A DNA stretch of 64,000 nt from positions 186,001 to 250,000 of the forward strand of contig SRSI01000011.1 of NCBI GenBank assembly GCA_005656395.1, read 5' to 3'. Shown here piece after piece: positions 24,519 to 36,905 of the stretch. Numbering within the stretch: the first letter of the stretch is position 1; every line of letters starts with the position of its first letter. The translations under genes and the position numbers were made by a program. Below the pieces are notes generated by a model, which did no database searches, was not told the DNA's origin, and saw nothing but the letters and a program-made list of their open reading frames with translations. The DNA comes from Strongyloides papillosus. Lineage: Eukaryota > Nematoda > Chromadorea > Rhabditida > Strongyloididae.

Positions 24519-27500
24519 TTTCAAAAAAAAGATATTGTCACAACATCAATACCATTACCATCAACAACAACAATCTGAAACGCTAACAGAAGTATCTGGT
24601 ATTGAATATAACAGTAAACATCAAAGAATATCAAATATTTGTTGTGGAGGTATGGCTGCAGAGGGACATAATGTAGATGCAACATTACTTTCTTCAACCA
24701 CAATTACCAAGGATCATGGACATTTTTTTGTTAAGAAAACTTTTGGCAAACCCATGTACTGTCATCATTGTTGTGATAAAATATGGGGAATGATATCACA
24801 AGGATATGCTTGTGAAGGTAACTTTATCTTACCTTTTTCTTAATAAATTATTAATATATCTTTTTTAGTTTGTAATTTTGTTTGTCATGATAAATGTTTG
24901 AAAACTATTGTATCATATTGCTCCGGTGTGGCATTACAATTAATAAAAAATCCTGTAGCTCATACATGGACAGAACCTGGTGTTATTAAAAAACACTTTT
25001 GCTCTGTTTGTAGAAAGAAGACTGATGATTCTCTAAGTAAAGAATGTGAAGGTTAGTTTATTAACACTATTATTAACAATAATAGTATATAATTAAAATA
25101 TAATAATAAAAGTATTTTATCAACATAAAATTTTATATATTTATAAATAATATTTTATACTTCTAGTTTGTGAGTATTATGTTCATGTGGAGTGTCAGGA
25201 TTTGGCTGTATCAGATTGTCGTGAAGCAGCAACATATATTCCTTCTATTGACCAATCGGCACAAAAACAACTTCATCATATGAGAGAAGGTAATCTACCA
25301 AAGGATTCAAAATGTTATGTTTGTAAGAAAAGTTGTTATTCTTTTGAATGTTTAACGGGTATGAGATGTGAGTGGTGTTCACAGACAGTTCATGCAACTT
25401 GTTATCGTATGATGAGTCCAGAATGTGATTTTGGTCCACTACGAAAAATAATGCTACCACCAAATTGTTTAACTATTCCAAGAACAGAACTACCAATGGA
25501 ACAATTACTAAATATTCATTCCAACGTCAATGGTGATGGCACTTCTACAGGTAGTAATAATGACCAAAATACTAATTTAAGAGTAGATAAAAAAAGTAGT
25601 AATCATCTAAATGATGATAATAATAGTGGTTGTGATGAAAAAGAAAGAGATGATTATGAAATTTTAAGAATCTTCGATGGTAATTATTCATTAAGAACTC
25701 AAGTTTATAGAACAATTAGTGTACCTAAAGTTGCAGCTGTAGAACAGATAAGAGATATAGCATTAAGAAAATTTAATATTTATGATACCTCTGATAATTA
25801 TTTTTTAACTCAAGTACCAACTGAACCTGGTGGTGAGGAAGAATTGTTAGAAGATCCTGTACCATTAAGGAATGTAAAAAGACCAGAGGGAAGGAGAGCA
25901 CAATTATTTTTACGTCATAAAGATGATCCTGAGAAGGCTATCGTTAAAATATACGGTGGATGGTTACGAATATCGATAACGTTTACAGAAATTTATGTTA
26001 ATCGTGAGACATTAGTACAAGATGTCCTTTCAGAGGCACTAACTTCATTTGGTTTGGATAAAAACAGTTGGAATAAATATAATTTAATTGAAGTATCATT
26101 GGAACGTGGTGTTGTTGAGAGGACAGCTAATCCACAAGAAAATATGTTACAATTAGTTAGAAATTTAAAGAAAGACTCGTTAAGACGTTTTCATGTCGTG
26201 AGATTTTATATCCAAGAAAAGGAAGATCCACATGATCATGCAGTTTTTGTTGGTAATCTTCCAGTATCCTTAGCCCAAAGGCAATATGAAAGGATTTTAC
26301 TAAAACTACTTGGTGCAAAGGAGAAACCATTTACAGCAATAGGTCCAATATATTTTGAGTATGGTAGTTTAGTGATAACATTTAACACACCAAAAGCAGC
26401 AACAGCTGCTGTCCAGAAACTTCAAAATGCTGTATACGAGGATAAAAAATTAATTGTTTTATGTTTACCAAATATTCAACAACATATGATTCCAAGTGAT
26501 GTTGAACCATTACTTGTTCTTGTTAATACTAAATCAGGTGGATGTCAGGGGAATGAATTAATTACAGCTTTCCGTCGTCAATTAAATCCGTTTCAAGTTT
26601 TCGATGTTCTTAAAGGAGGCCCATTAGTTGGGTAAGTTTTCATATAAAGTTTATTTTTAAGTACATTTATTAAATATTTATGTTTAAAGTTGTTAAATAT
26701 GTTTAATATCCTAGTTTTACTTCCTTTCTCAAATTTTAATATTCCTCAAATTTCTTACGATATTTGAAATATATTAATTAACCAAATTAATTTTTGTTTC
26801 GTTTTATAAGGAATAGTAGTAATGCTTAATTACATTAAATTAGTGTTAATTAACTACTTTATAATATTTTGAAATTTTACAATAACTTTAAATCATTAAA
26901 GAGTAAACATATTTTTTATAATTCAAAAAGTTAACAAATATATGACGTTGTACTTAGTATTTTATGTTTACCATAAAAAATCGTATTCAAAATAATTTTT
27001 CGAATTTGATGAATTTAAAAATAAAATATTCTACTAATACTTAATAATATAAAACAATCAAAATAAAATTTTACGAAATGAGACATACACTGAAAGGTAT
27101 TTGCAACTTTTGTTTTTAAATTTTCGTGTTAGAACAATTAGTTTAATAGAAACTTTTTAAATTTTAAATATTGTTTTTATTATTTCCAAATTTCAGTCAT
27201 AGTAATATTTTTACAAGTTGATTACATGTTAATTACTTTAATTGATAACTTATAAATTGAAGTTTGTGTTTTATGCTATGGTATTTTATACTTGAACTTT
27301 CTTCAAATGACAATGAATATAATACTATTAACAACTTCAAAAATTTAAAAATTTACTTCTACAGGATATTCTTTAATAGTATATCACACATACAGTACAA
27401 TAACTTAGCTCAGTCTAGTGTTAAAACAATGTTATTATATTTTTTTCTTAAAAACCTTTCCATTGTCAGGAGTTAATATGATAAACATACATATTCTAAG

Positions 27501-30500
27501 TACATGTCGACTTATGAACTTCTAAAATTAAAATAACCTTTCTCGAATTCTATAAATGTAGTTTTTTAAATTAAACCAATCAATCTAATTATTTTATTAA
27601 TAAAAATCCAACTTTGTTATTATAACGTTTTATAATATTACTAGTAAATTTTAAAGTTAGGGTACGTCAAATAATTATTTAATTAAAAACATAGATTTTT
27701 CCATGAAATGTTATGGTTTTATTGTTGATTGATAGTTTAATATGCTTAACCCTTTTGCTACCGGATGACACATATACGCGTCATAAACAAAAATGTTAAT
27801 GCATAGTGGTAATTTATACTATAAGCGGGAAATTTTGGAATGATACTATTTTTTTTTATTATAAAAAAATTTATATGAAAAAAAGATGGAAACAAAAAAT
27901 AAATTATGAAAAACAGTTGAAAATTAAATTTAAAAATAAATTTTATAAAGTTAAAAGAGAAAAATTTAATTTTTAGCCTATTTATTTTAATTTTACTGTA
28001 GAAATATACTACCAATTTTTCGTTCACTTTTTATTCTATATAAAAGTACTCTTTCTATTTTACACATAGAAGAGTGCGTAGTACAAAGAAAAAAAATTCT
28101 TGCAGTGAAAGGGTTAAGATAATTAATATTAATAATAAGATAGTAGTTAATAGTAAAAATTGGCACTTTATTATTCAAAATGGTCGAAAGTGTAAATTAA
28201 TACAAAAGAAAGTAAAGGTCTTTAAATAGAGTAAAAAATATCATATGTTTACAAGTCTATACAAACTAAAAATATTTTTGTTTCATCTATAGATCTTTAG
28301 TGATAAGAAAGTAATCTACAAAAAAATTAATTGGCATTATCATATCTTATTCTAAAACTCAATTTTTATTTGAAATTTTGTGAGACATTTCTTATAAACT
28401 ATTCTTTCTACACTTATATACTTTTAACTTCTATATCATTTAACTTTAAGACCTTTAGAAGAAAAGTTAGGTTTGTTGAAGAGATTTTAACAAATTTTGT
28501 TTCTACAACTTTTTTATATTTGAAGAATTTAAAATACTTTATATTACAAAATTCGTGAAAAAAGTAAAGTATTTCATTTTCTTATTTTTTCCCGCTAAAA
28601 AAGTCGACAAGCAAATTAAATCATATTTATATAACCAACGATCTCAGAAATCAAGAATTAAACTTGTGGTATTTTTCTTTCACTTTAGAATTTATTTTTT
28701 TTAAATAAAAGCATTTAAGGAAAATGTTTATTTCAAATAATAAGTTTTTTATTTAAAAACTTGAAACATTTTTTAGTTGTAAAAGATACATTTTTCCAAA
28801 ATTGCAAAAAAAAAGTTGCAAATATCTCTCAGTGTACTACATTTTAGTTGAAAATTAATAAAAAAAACTTAAAATAAATTTATTTCAATTAAACTACATA
28901 TAAAATTAGTTTTAAGTATCTAGTAATTGTACTTAATTTGTACCTTCTTCGTTCTTACACATGAACTTCATAATATAGTTCTCCTGTACGCTACGAACAT
29001 TTAACACTCTTTCAAAAGGACATCTTTTTTTCTTTTAAATATCATTTATTCATTAAATATAGTGTCCAATACATTCTTTCAAAGTAATTGAATAAATATT
29101 TTAGTAGAAAGAAATACATACTAAAAGTACAGAAGGACATTTACATTGTGTAAAAATTAGTAGTTAATTTAGTAGAAGAATATTTTGTATTATCTTTTCA
29201 GTTAGTATGATAATTATAAAAAAAGAAGAGAGGAAAAAGATAACAATACACTCAATTATGTTAGAATTTAAATAAAAGTTAAATTTAAAAATTTAATGCT
29301 TTTTTATAATGGAGTTTCAAATTTATATATGTTTTTCTATTACAGATTGTATGTCTTCAGAAATATACCAAAATATAGAATATTAGCATGTGGTGGAGAC
29401 GGAACAATTGGATGGGTTTTGCAATGTCTTGATATTGTTAAACAAGAAGCAGCTTGTTTTTCACCTCCATGTGGAATTGTTCCTTTGGGTACAGGTAATG
29501 ATTTAGCACGTGTACTTCGATGGGGTGGAGGTTACACTGGAGAGGAGAATCCTTTAGATATATTAAAAGATGTCATCGAGGCAGAGGAAGTAAGATTAGA
29601 TAGGTGGGCTGTGGTATTTCATGAAGAGGAGAAACAACCTGCGAATCCAGGAAGAGAGGGTGAAATTATTCCTGAAAGGGAACAAACTATGACAAATCCA
29701 GAAGATCAAACAAGTATGATTATCATGAATAATTATTTTGGTATTGGTATAGATGCAGATGTTTGTCTGAAATTCCATAATAAAAGAGATGCAAATCCAG
29801 AGAAATTTCAAAGCAGGTTGTTTAATAAGACACAATACGTTAAAATTGGTCTTCAAAAGGCGTTATTTGAGAGAAGTTGTAAAGATTTATGGAAACGAAT
29901 TGAATTGGAAGTTGATGGTAAAATGATTGAATTACCAAATATTGAAGGTATTGTTATTCTTAATCTCCTTTCATGGGGATCTGGTGCCAATCCGTGGGGA
30001 ACAGCAAAAGAAGAAGGTGTTTTTCAGAAACCTACACATTACGATGGTTTATTAGAAGTTGTTGGTATACCTGATGTCTCAAGATTGGGTTTAATTCAAT
30101 CTAAACTTGCTGCTGGTATACGTATAGCTCAAGGTGGTTCTATTAGAATTACTACTCATGAAGAGTGGCCAGTACAAGTTGATGGTGAACCTCACATTCA
30201 ACCTCCAGGAACAATTACAATTCTAAAATCAGCATTAAAAGTAAGTTAAAGTTGTAGATATATAATTTTCAAATTTTTATTTTATATATTCTACACTGTT
30301 TGTCTTTCCTTCTACTATTAATTTACCATAGATAGATGACTGTAAAGGTTATGATTTTTATTTTAAGAATTTGATGTTTATATATATTTGTGTGTTAGTG
30401 AGTATTTGTGTTCTTTTGATATATATCTTTTGTTTTTTTAACCGATATCTTGACTATAGTTGTGGTTGCTAGATGTTATCACAAAATTTATTTAGTATCT

Positions 30501-30816
30501 AAGTAAATAGAAGTAAATTTTTATATATTCCTTGAGAAAAATTATTTTACCTAAATTATACCCTTCTTCTTAGGCGAAAATGTTGAAGAAAGCTAAGAAA
30601 TCACGTAGGTTCAATGCTGCTAGTACGCTATCCTCTAGCAATCAACAACAACTACGTCAAGCACAAAGTGAAGGTTCACCAGGAAGTTTTGGAGGATGTG
30701 GGGTTGTTACTTCACATTTAGGTGTTGATGTACAATTAAGTCATGGAAAAAGTACTCCTGACGATTTACAAACAGCTGGAACCGGTGAGGAGGAGGAAGA
30801 AGACGCATTTTTGTAA
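24519..30816 (+). CDS. dgk-1: Diacylglycerol kinase theta (dgk-1 type), isoform with first terminal exon
   Basis: Phosphorylates diacylglycerol to phosphatidic acid; in C. elegans DGK-1 opposes Gq/DAG signalling in neurons. Exons: 24519-24817, 24869-25051, 25167-26631, 29346-30240 and 30574-30816. Three C1 zinc domains come first (HFFVKKTFGKPMYCHHCCDK; HTWTEPGVIKKHFCSVCRKK; CYVCKKSC...CEWC). Then comes a Ras-association/PH-like region (YEILRIFDGNYSLRTQVYRT). The catalytic domain has GGPLVG spliced to LYVFRNIPKYRILACGGDGT, then PLGTGNDLARVLRWGGGY. The accessory domain follows, ending ITILKSALK-AKMLKKAKK. C1x3 plus RA marks type V (theta). The first in-frame ATG is 24652 (983 residues), but the frame stays open to the acceptor at 24518 with coding-like codons (a Gln/His stretch), so an upstream exon probably exists. 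The third intron is 2.7 kb. Confidence 0.93.
25066..25086. repeat. Intronic 9 bp perfect hairpin next to a DGK donor site
   Basis: Arms ACTATTATT (25066-25074) and AATAATAGT (25078-25086) with a 3 nt loop, starting 14 nt after the donor at 25052. The sequence is low-complexity; chance is possible. Confidence 0.5.
26632..29345 (+). other. Intron inside the DGK catalytic domain
   Basis: A 2714 nt intron that splits the glycine of GGPLVG-LYVF (donor GTAAGT, acceptor TATTACAG). Apart from the piggyBac-like element at 27746-28117 I see nothing coding. Confidence 0.85.
27746..28117. mobile_element. piggyBac-like MITE in a DGK intron
   Basis: The 372 bp segment is bounded by TTAA on both sides, the target duplication of piggyBac elements. 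The left end reads TTAACCCTTTTGCTACC; the right end, on the other strand, reads TTAACCCTTTCACTGC. The terminal TTAACCC(TTT) is typical of this superfamily. The first 10 bases of the two ends match exactly and then diverge. A subterminal inverted motif (ATGAC...GTCAT) follows the left end at about 27765-27784. There is no transposase frame inside, so it would be non-autonomous. The superfamily call is from end sequence only; other copies were not searched. Confidence 0.65.
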
Positions 30817-31653
30817 AAAAATTACTTGGTTTATCATATTATTAATCATATTACTTCCTTCCTTCTTATTAGAAAACTTTTTTATTACACTTGTATATTT
30901 GTATATTTTTTTTTCAAATCACTAGTACAAATATATTTGCATTACTCTTTCATATCTTGTACCAAAAAGTATTAAATTTTATTCTTAGTGTCAATTGTAA
31001 ACATTACACTCTTTTGCCATAATTTTTTGTGCCAATTTAGAAATATAGAAAAAACGTAATGTTTGAGGCATAACAATTTTAAAAAAAATTATAATATTGT
31101 ACTAAGTTAGTCTTATAGTATACATAACATGTTTTGTAAAAAAATTTATTAACACTTCGAAACTCAAAAATATTGATCAAAGATTAACTAAGTTTCGGAA
31201 GTATATGTTAAGATAAATGTACTTACAATGTAAGCCATTTTAATGTATATCAACAAAATGTTGAGTTATTCTTCTTTAAGAATATAAAAATATAATATAT
31301 ATGTTTTTCAGTTTAAAAATTCAATATATAATCTTTATGTATATCTATTATGATGGTTTAAATGATAAAGTTTATTATCATCAAAGTGTAGGCTTTTATA
31401 AATGTTTCCTTATGTTTTGTTCTGTAAAAATACACACACACGCATAACATTCTTGATCTCATAGACATCACTTTTATTTTTTTGGAATTACAAATAATTT
31501 TACTTTAGAAAAATATTATAATTGTTTTTTTTTACAAAATAAAAGTATTTTTTTGAGTCTTTGAATCTATTTATTTTCAATTCAATTAAATATGTAACAT
31601 CTCTTTTTTGTTAATTTTCAAAATAATTAAAAATGATATGTAAATCGTTTTAG
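30817..31653 (+). other. Gap between the two alternative last exons of the DGK gene
   Basis: 3'UTR of the first isoform and intron for the second. AT-rich, with a short AC repeat near 31430-31441. No coding signal. Confidence 0.6.
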
Positions 31654-32034
31654 GCTACCATGCTTGATAGGCCATCAAATAAAAAGATTCGTGAGCGAAA
31701 AAAAAGAGAGAAAGAGGAGGGACAAAATAAAATTGGAAAATATACACCATCTGTAACAGTATCCGTAAGCGATAAAAATAATAAGGAAAAAGAATCCTCG
31801 AAAAATAATATTTTTAAATTTAAACGGCGGGTATTCAAAAGCAAGTTAGGGAAGTCATTAACAAATCTTTCCCGTACCGAGACAAACCGAAGATCTTTTG
31901 AGAATAAAAAAATAGAAGACAGTAGTAGGAGGAAGAATCAAAATATACCTGGAGTTGAGAAAGAATATCATTCAGCAATAGAATTGACAAATGAACTATC
32001 AACGAGTTCCATCCAAAATGACAATTCTTGTTAA
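31654..32034 (+). CDS. dgk-1: Alternative last exon of the DGK gene (second C-terminal isoform)
   Basis: After the acceptor ATCGTTTTAG (ends 31653) an open frame of 126 codons begins in phase 0, the same phase as the exon at 30574, so the donor at 30241 could use either. It begins ATMLDRPSNKK, parallel to AKMLKKAKKSR of the first version. It continues highly basic (KKIRERKKREKEEGQNK; FKFKRRVFKSKLGK) and Ser-rich, ending at a TAA. The isoform would be about 1029 residues. Codon use is like coding sequence and there is no other gene it could belong to nearby. The basic tail could affect membrane or nuclear targeting; that is inference. Confidence 0.65.
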   Translation, partial: ATMLDRPSNKKIRERKKREKEEGQNKIGKYTPSVTVSVSDKNNKEKESSKNNIFKFKRRVFKSKLGKSLTNLSRTETNRRSFENKKIEDSSRRKNQNIPGVEKEYHSAIELTNELSTSSIQNDNSC

Positions 32035-35000
32035 CATTAGTTATTTTTTCCATCAATTTCTATTAATTTACAATTTTTTTGTTATGATTCTACATTTATA
32101 TATAGAATGTCAGAAAAATTATATATATTTAGTTTGGAAAAATCACTTTTGACATTATTTAAATAACATTTAAAACACTATTTTAATAATATTATTTTAA
32201 TTTGTTTGTTTATGTGTATTTTATAATAAAATCTTTGATAAAGTTAATACAGATTTTTTTTCATGCTGTTATTGAAGAATTACTATCCAAAATAGAAAAG
32301 AACAATAAAAAAAATAATTATTTTATGTGCTATTTTCCTCCTTGAATATTATTAGTGATAAGGGAATAATAAGATGTATATTTAAAAAAATGATTTATCA
32401 CAAACATTATTTTAAAAGCTTTGTTATAAATTTGTTTTTTTATTATAAAACATTTGTCAGCTAAAATGATTTATCTTAAAATATGGTGTTTAAAGAATAT
32501 TTTTTGACATGAATTACATTTTTTTATGACATTGTTTATATATTTTTTATACTTTTTTATTAACTACTAATTGTTTTTAATATAAAATTTATAAATCCAT
32601 GGAGATAAAAAGTTCCTTATCATTTATTCATTTGTAGATAATATAAGTAAAATGTTTCAAGTTTATAGAATTGTAAAATATGTATATTTTAAATTATGGT
32701 CATTGCTATCTGTAATGATTGCCAAACTATTACTATTCAGATACTTTATGATTGCAAGGGTATAATATATTATGAATGCAATTCATTTCTTTTTCTATTA
32801 TTCCCTATAAAGTAGTTAAATATATATTTAGAAGTTTTAAAATTTATTTTTTATAGTTGATATATTTTAAATATTACCATATTCATACATGTAAAGAATC
32901 ATTTATTTGGTTATTATCAAAATTGTCCATTTGAACTGTGCAAGATAGAACATTTGAGAAAGTGAAAAGTATGTAAATATTTTAATGTTAAGTGGCATTT
33001 TTTGAGAAATTTCCTTATTATAATTTATAGATATAAAATTAAAATCTAATCCTTACTTTTATAATTATTCGCCAAACCGTATAGTTAAAGATTATTAATT
33101 TATATTTTCTTTATTTTGTGAATGTACGAAAGAAAAATTTACTTTTTAAGTAAATAAAGTTAGATTTTCACCAGAAGGGAAACATAAATATGTAGAGAAT
33201 GAGGATAATTGCCTAAGTTTTAGTTAAATTATTTATCATGTCTTAAAATTAATTTTATTGAAATGAGATGCAATTATGATACTTATTTTTCTTTTACATA
33301 TTTTGATTACTAATAATTAAACCTATCTTGTCTTATTTACTTCATTTGCCCACCAGATTCTTTATTCTTTTTTAAATACAACAAAATAAATGATGTTCTT
33401 TTTTCATTATTTTTTCCTTCTTATATAAACTCAAAATTAATCATCATTCTATGAGAATTTAGATAAAAACTATAGACAACTCCATTATTTATATTTACAT
33501 TTTAAATAAAAATATTCAATTTTAAACTTTTATCAATTGTATTTCCGTTTTCATTCTTTTTCTTAATTTTTGAAAGTCAAAATATGTAGATGTATAAATA
33601 TGGTACCCAGATTTAGGTAGTTTTAAAATGAAAATTCTCTTAAAATTCATCTTGCATAATAAATCATTTTATATTTATATTTTGTCATTTAACATTTTAT
33701 TTTAAAAAATACTCAAATATATTTCACATTTTATGTCTTTTTTCCTACCGTTTCTAATGCTGCTGAGACTATGAGGATGCTTAATTGATATTCTTTTGTC
33801 ATTTGAGAAGTTGTTTAATGTATCATGTATTTATGCTTGTCATTTTCATAAATAAAAAAGTTTTTCGTTCATTATTAGTCTAAACATTTATCATACAAAA
33901 CTTTATTTTTTAATTTCCAAGCAAAAAAAAATAAAAAAAGTTATTTATTACAGTATTAGTTTCTCTAAATCATCACTTATGTCATATCAAAATAATTTAA
34001 AATTTTACTTCTTTAAAATCCGTTTAATTTTTAAGAAGAATGCCACTTTTATCATCCATGTTTTTTTTGCACTTAGTAGTTTTTTTTAAGAAAATATTTT
34101 TCTTTTTGAAAAATTATTTTATTCCTCTTATAACTTTTGTTTTATAGATTTACAGAGAAATTCAAGTGGTAACTTAATTATATTCTAAGATATTATATTT
34201 TATGGTAAAGTTATTTAACAATATTATTTCCTTCTATATTCTATACCACAATAATCATGAATCACTTATTAAATTGAAATATATTGTCCATTTCATTAAA
34301 GTAATGTGTTTACATAAACAAAACACCCACCATTCCTATCTATGCTCTTAATTCAAGATTCCTTAATCGAAAAACTTTAGTTTTCCTCATTTTTGAGATT
34401 TAATCATATTTTATTTTGAAGTAAAAAGAAAATATTTGAGTTATCAAAACAAGATTAACGGTAGAATTGCTTCAAATAATGTGTTAAAGATATACCAAAC
34501 ACTATAGATGACTGGTGTGATAAACCAAAAAATTAAGTGATAACTAAATTATATTCATATTCTTTGTAACTTTTAAATTTAATAAACGACTACTTTTTTG
34601 TCCTTTTTCCTCAAACTTACTATTATTTTAAACTGCCATAGGAGAAAGTCAGTTATATGATGATGTCTTGATGACACACAAACCCCTTCTATTCTTTTTG
34701 ATTTTGTTACAGCTTTTGATAAGTCTTCTTTTTTTGAAACAAATATATATTATATCATATCTTTTAACTTTTTCTTTTTATCAGAAATTACGATATTTGT
34801 GTTTTGTTATATTGACAAAGTCAATTTTTGTTAATGACAATTCAAAAACTCCCTAAAGGGTCCAGTGTTTTTAAAACCAATATCACATATTTATTACTGC
34901 CTTAGGAACTATTTGTCCTAATTGCGACCGTCCTTCCCACTTTAACAAAATTTAAGATCTTTTTTTTATATTATTTTTCTTAGAATTTAAACCACAAAAC

Positions 35001-35473
35001 ACATCTTCATTATCTTTTTTCATATTTTTTTCTGTAGTTTAATTAATATTTTTTTCTTTAAACATGTTATCAATAAAACTTCTTCTGTAAACATTTTATG
35101 TACATTATAGGATTAAAGTTATTTTAAAATTTAAGTTTCTATTACTTTGAATTGTTTTAACATATCAAAATACTTCCTTTTTTAAAATCTTGTTATTTAT
35201 CTTAAAGATGTATTTTCATTTTGTATTAATAATTGTATCTTTTAACTAAACTTTTTTATCTTAAATTATAAAAATAAAATATGACTATGAAAGAGAATAA
35301 TTTTTCCACTTTAACTTGTTCTTTTTATATTTTTTTTGTTTTTTCTATTTATTTATTGATGCTTTTAAAACTAAAAAAATTTCATATTTATTCTGAATTT
35401 GATATAATTTATTTTTTCCTATAAAATTTTATATTATTTGTAGGTTCTTTCTTTTGATATATAAAACGATATA
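32035..35473. other. Intergenic region between the DGK and GPCR genes
   Basis: About 3.4 kb, AT-rich, no credible coding frame. At its end an acceptor-like TTATTTGTAG (to 35443) precedes the GPCR start by 30 nt. Confidence 0.6.
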
Positions 35474-36905
35474 ATGGATGAAATTTATTATAATTGTGAT
35501 TTTTACAATAATAATACAAATTTGAATTACGTGGATGAGGAAGACGGTAGAGCAAGGTTGATAGCACTAATCTCTGGACCATTTTCAATGGCAATACTAT
35601 TGTTCGGCATAATAGGTAATGTTAATATCTTAATGGTTATTGCACATGTATCAACATTAGAAAAATTCAATTCACGATTTATATCATCCGTAATCATATT
35701 AGCATTATGTAACACAATAACATTGATATCATCTATAGAAGTTTATGTATTACCATATTGTATAGAATATTTTATGGGGTATAATCCGTCACCGAGTATG
35801 TTGAAACCTTTTGCATTTGCCACCTCAAATTCATTTAGAACAGCATCAATATGGATGGTTTTATATATAACATTCCAACGTTTTAGAGCTGTTTCACAAC
35901 CTTTTCGTGAAAGAAAAAGAACTTCAACAGTTAAAATACGAAGAAGTCAAAGATTTGCTACTAGGAATGTTATTGAAATATCTGAGGAGGAAGGGAAAGT
36001 AAAAAGAAGCAATAATAAGAGTAGCATTAACGATGAATTTTCATTTCCATTATTATTTATGCATAGTTTTGATTTCAATGATTTTAAAATACCCCTATTA
36101 GTAGTTTTCGTGGCAATTATATATTCAATTCCTAATTATTTAGAAGTTAAAATTATCGTAAGTTACATTGTTTTTATAATTTTTTTGATTTTTTAAAAAA
36201 ATATAATTATACTTTAAATTTATGGTGTTTTTCCTTTGATTACAGAGATGTCCTAGTGGAGATACAAAGATTGTTCAAACAGCCTTAAGAGAAAATTGGT
36301 GGTATCGTGTTATACTAAGAGTTATTATCAAAAGTCTCTTTGAAATGTCAGGACCTTTTGTTTTAGTTCTTTCATTAACAATAGCTACACAACTTATCAT
36401 TGCAAGATCAATGAGGCAAAGGAAATTATTAACGGGCCAATTAGAACGGAGACAACAACTTGAAAATGAAGCTTTACTTAAAACGTCAGAATGTGGTATT
36501 ACTCATGATAATGGAGAAATGTTAAAAATTAATAGTATTTTATCAGGACCAATGCAAAAACAACGATCTTCTGCCAGACAAAAACTTGCCTGTCATATAG
36601 AAAAATTTCATAATCAACGACAGGCCAACGAAAATAACATAAATATCACTGCTGTCATGTTAGCAATCAAATTTTTAATATTGCACTCTCTTACTATAAC
36701 CTTAGATACACTTGAAGCATTTGAGTATACTGATGTAGAATTTTTTAATCTTCTCGTAGCAATAAGTAATCTATTTGTTCTTTTAGATTTATCTACTAAT
36801 TGTCTTTTGTATGCGAGATGGAAAAGAAAAAATAGAGAAAATGGTTTTATCAGAAAGGGTCTTTGTGACGTCATGAAATTAATTTTACCTCACAAACATT
36901 CATAA
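35474..36905 (+). CDS. Rhodopsin-class neuropeptide-type GPCR
   Basis: A seven-helix receptor, probably for a peptide of the FMRFamide-like type. Two exons, 35474-36157 and 36246-36905 (phase 0, 88 nt intron), give 447 residues. The N-terminus is short with NNNTNLN glycosylation sites. TM1 contains GIIGNVNIL (the GN of class A). TM3 ends SIWMVLYITFQRFRAVSQP, with QRF in place of DRY. TM4 and TM5 flank the intron (VVFVAIIYSIPNYLEV; MSGPFVLVLSLTIATQLIIA). Intracellular loop 3 is long and basic. TM6 is AVMLAIKFLILHSL, and TM7 reads NLFVLLDLSTNCLLYARWK, with the NPxxY motif altered. These are common traits of the nematode peptide-receptor expansion. The ligand is unknown. It resembles the 7TM part of the receptor at 53780 in TM3 and TM7. 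Confidence 0.88.
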
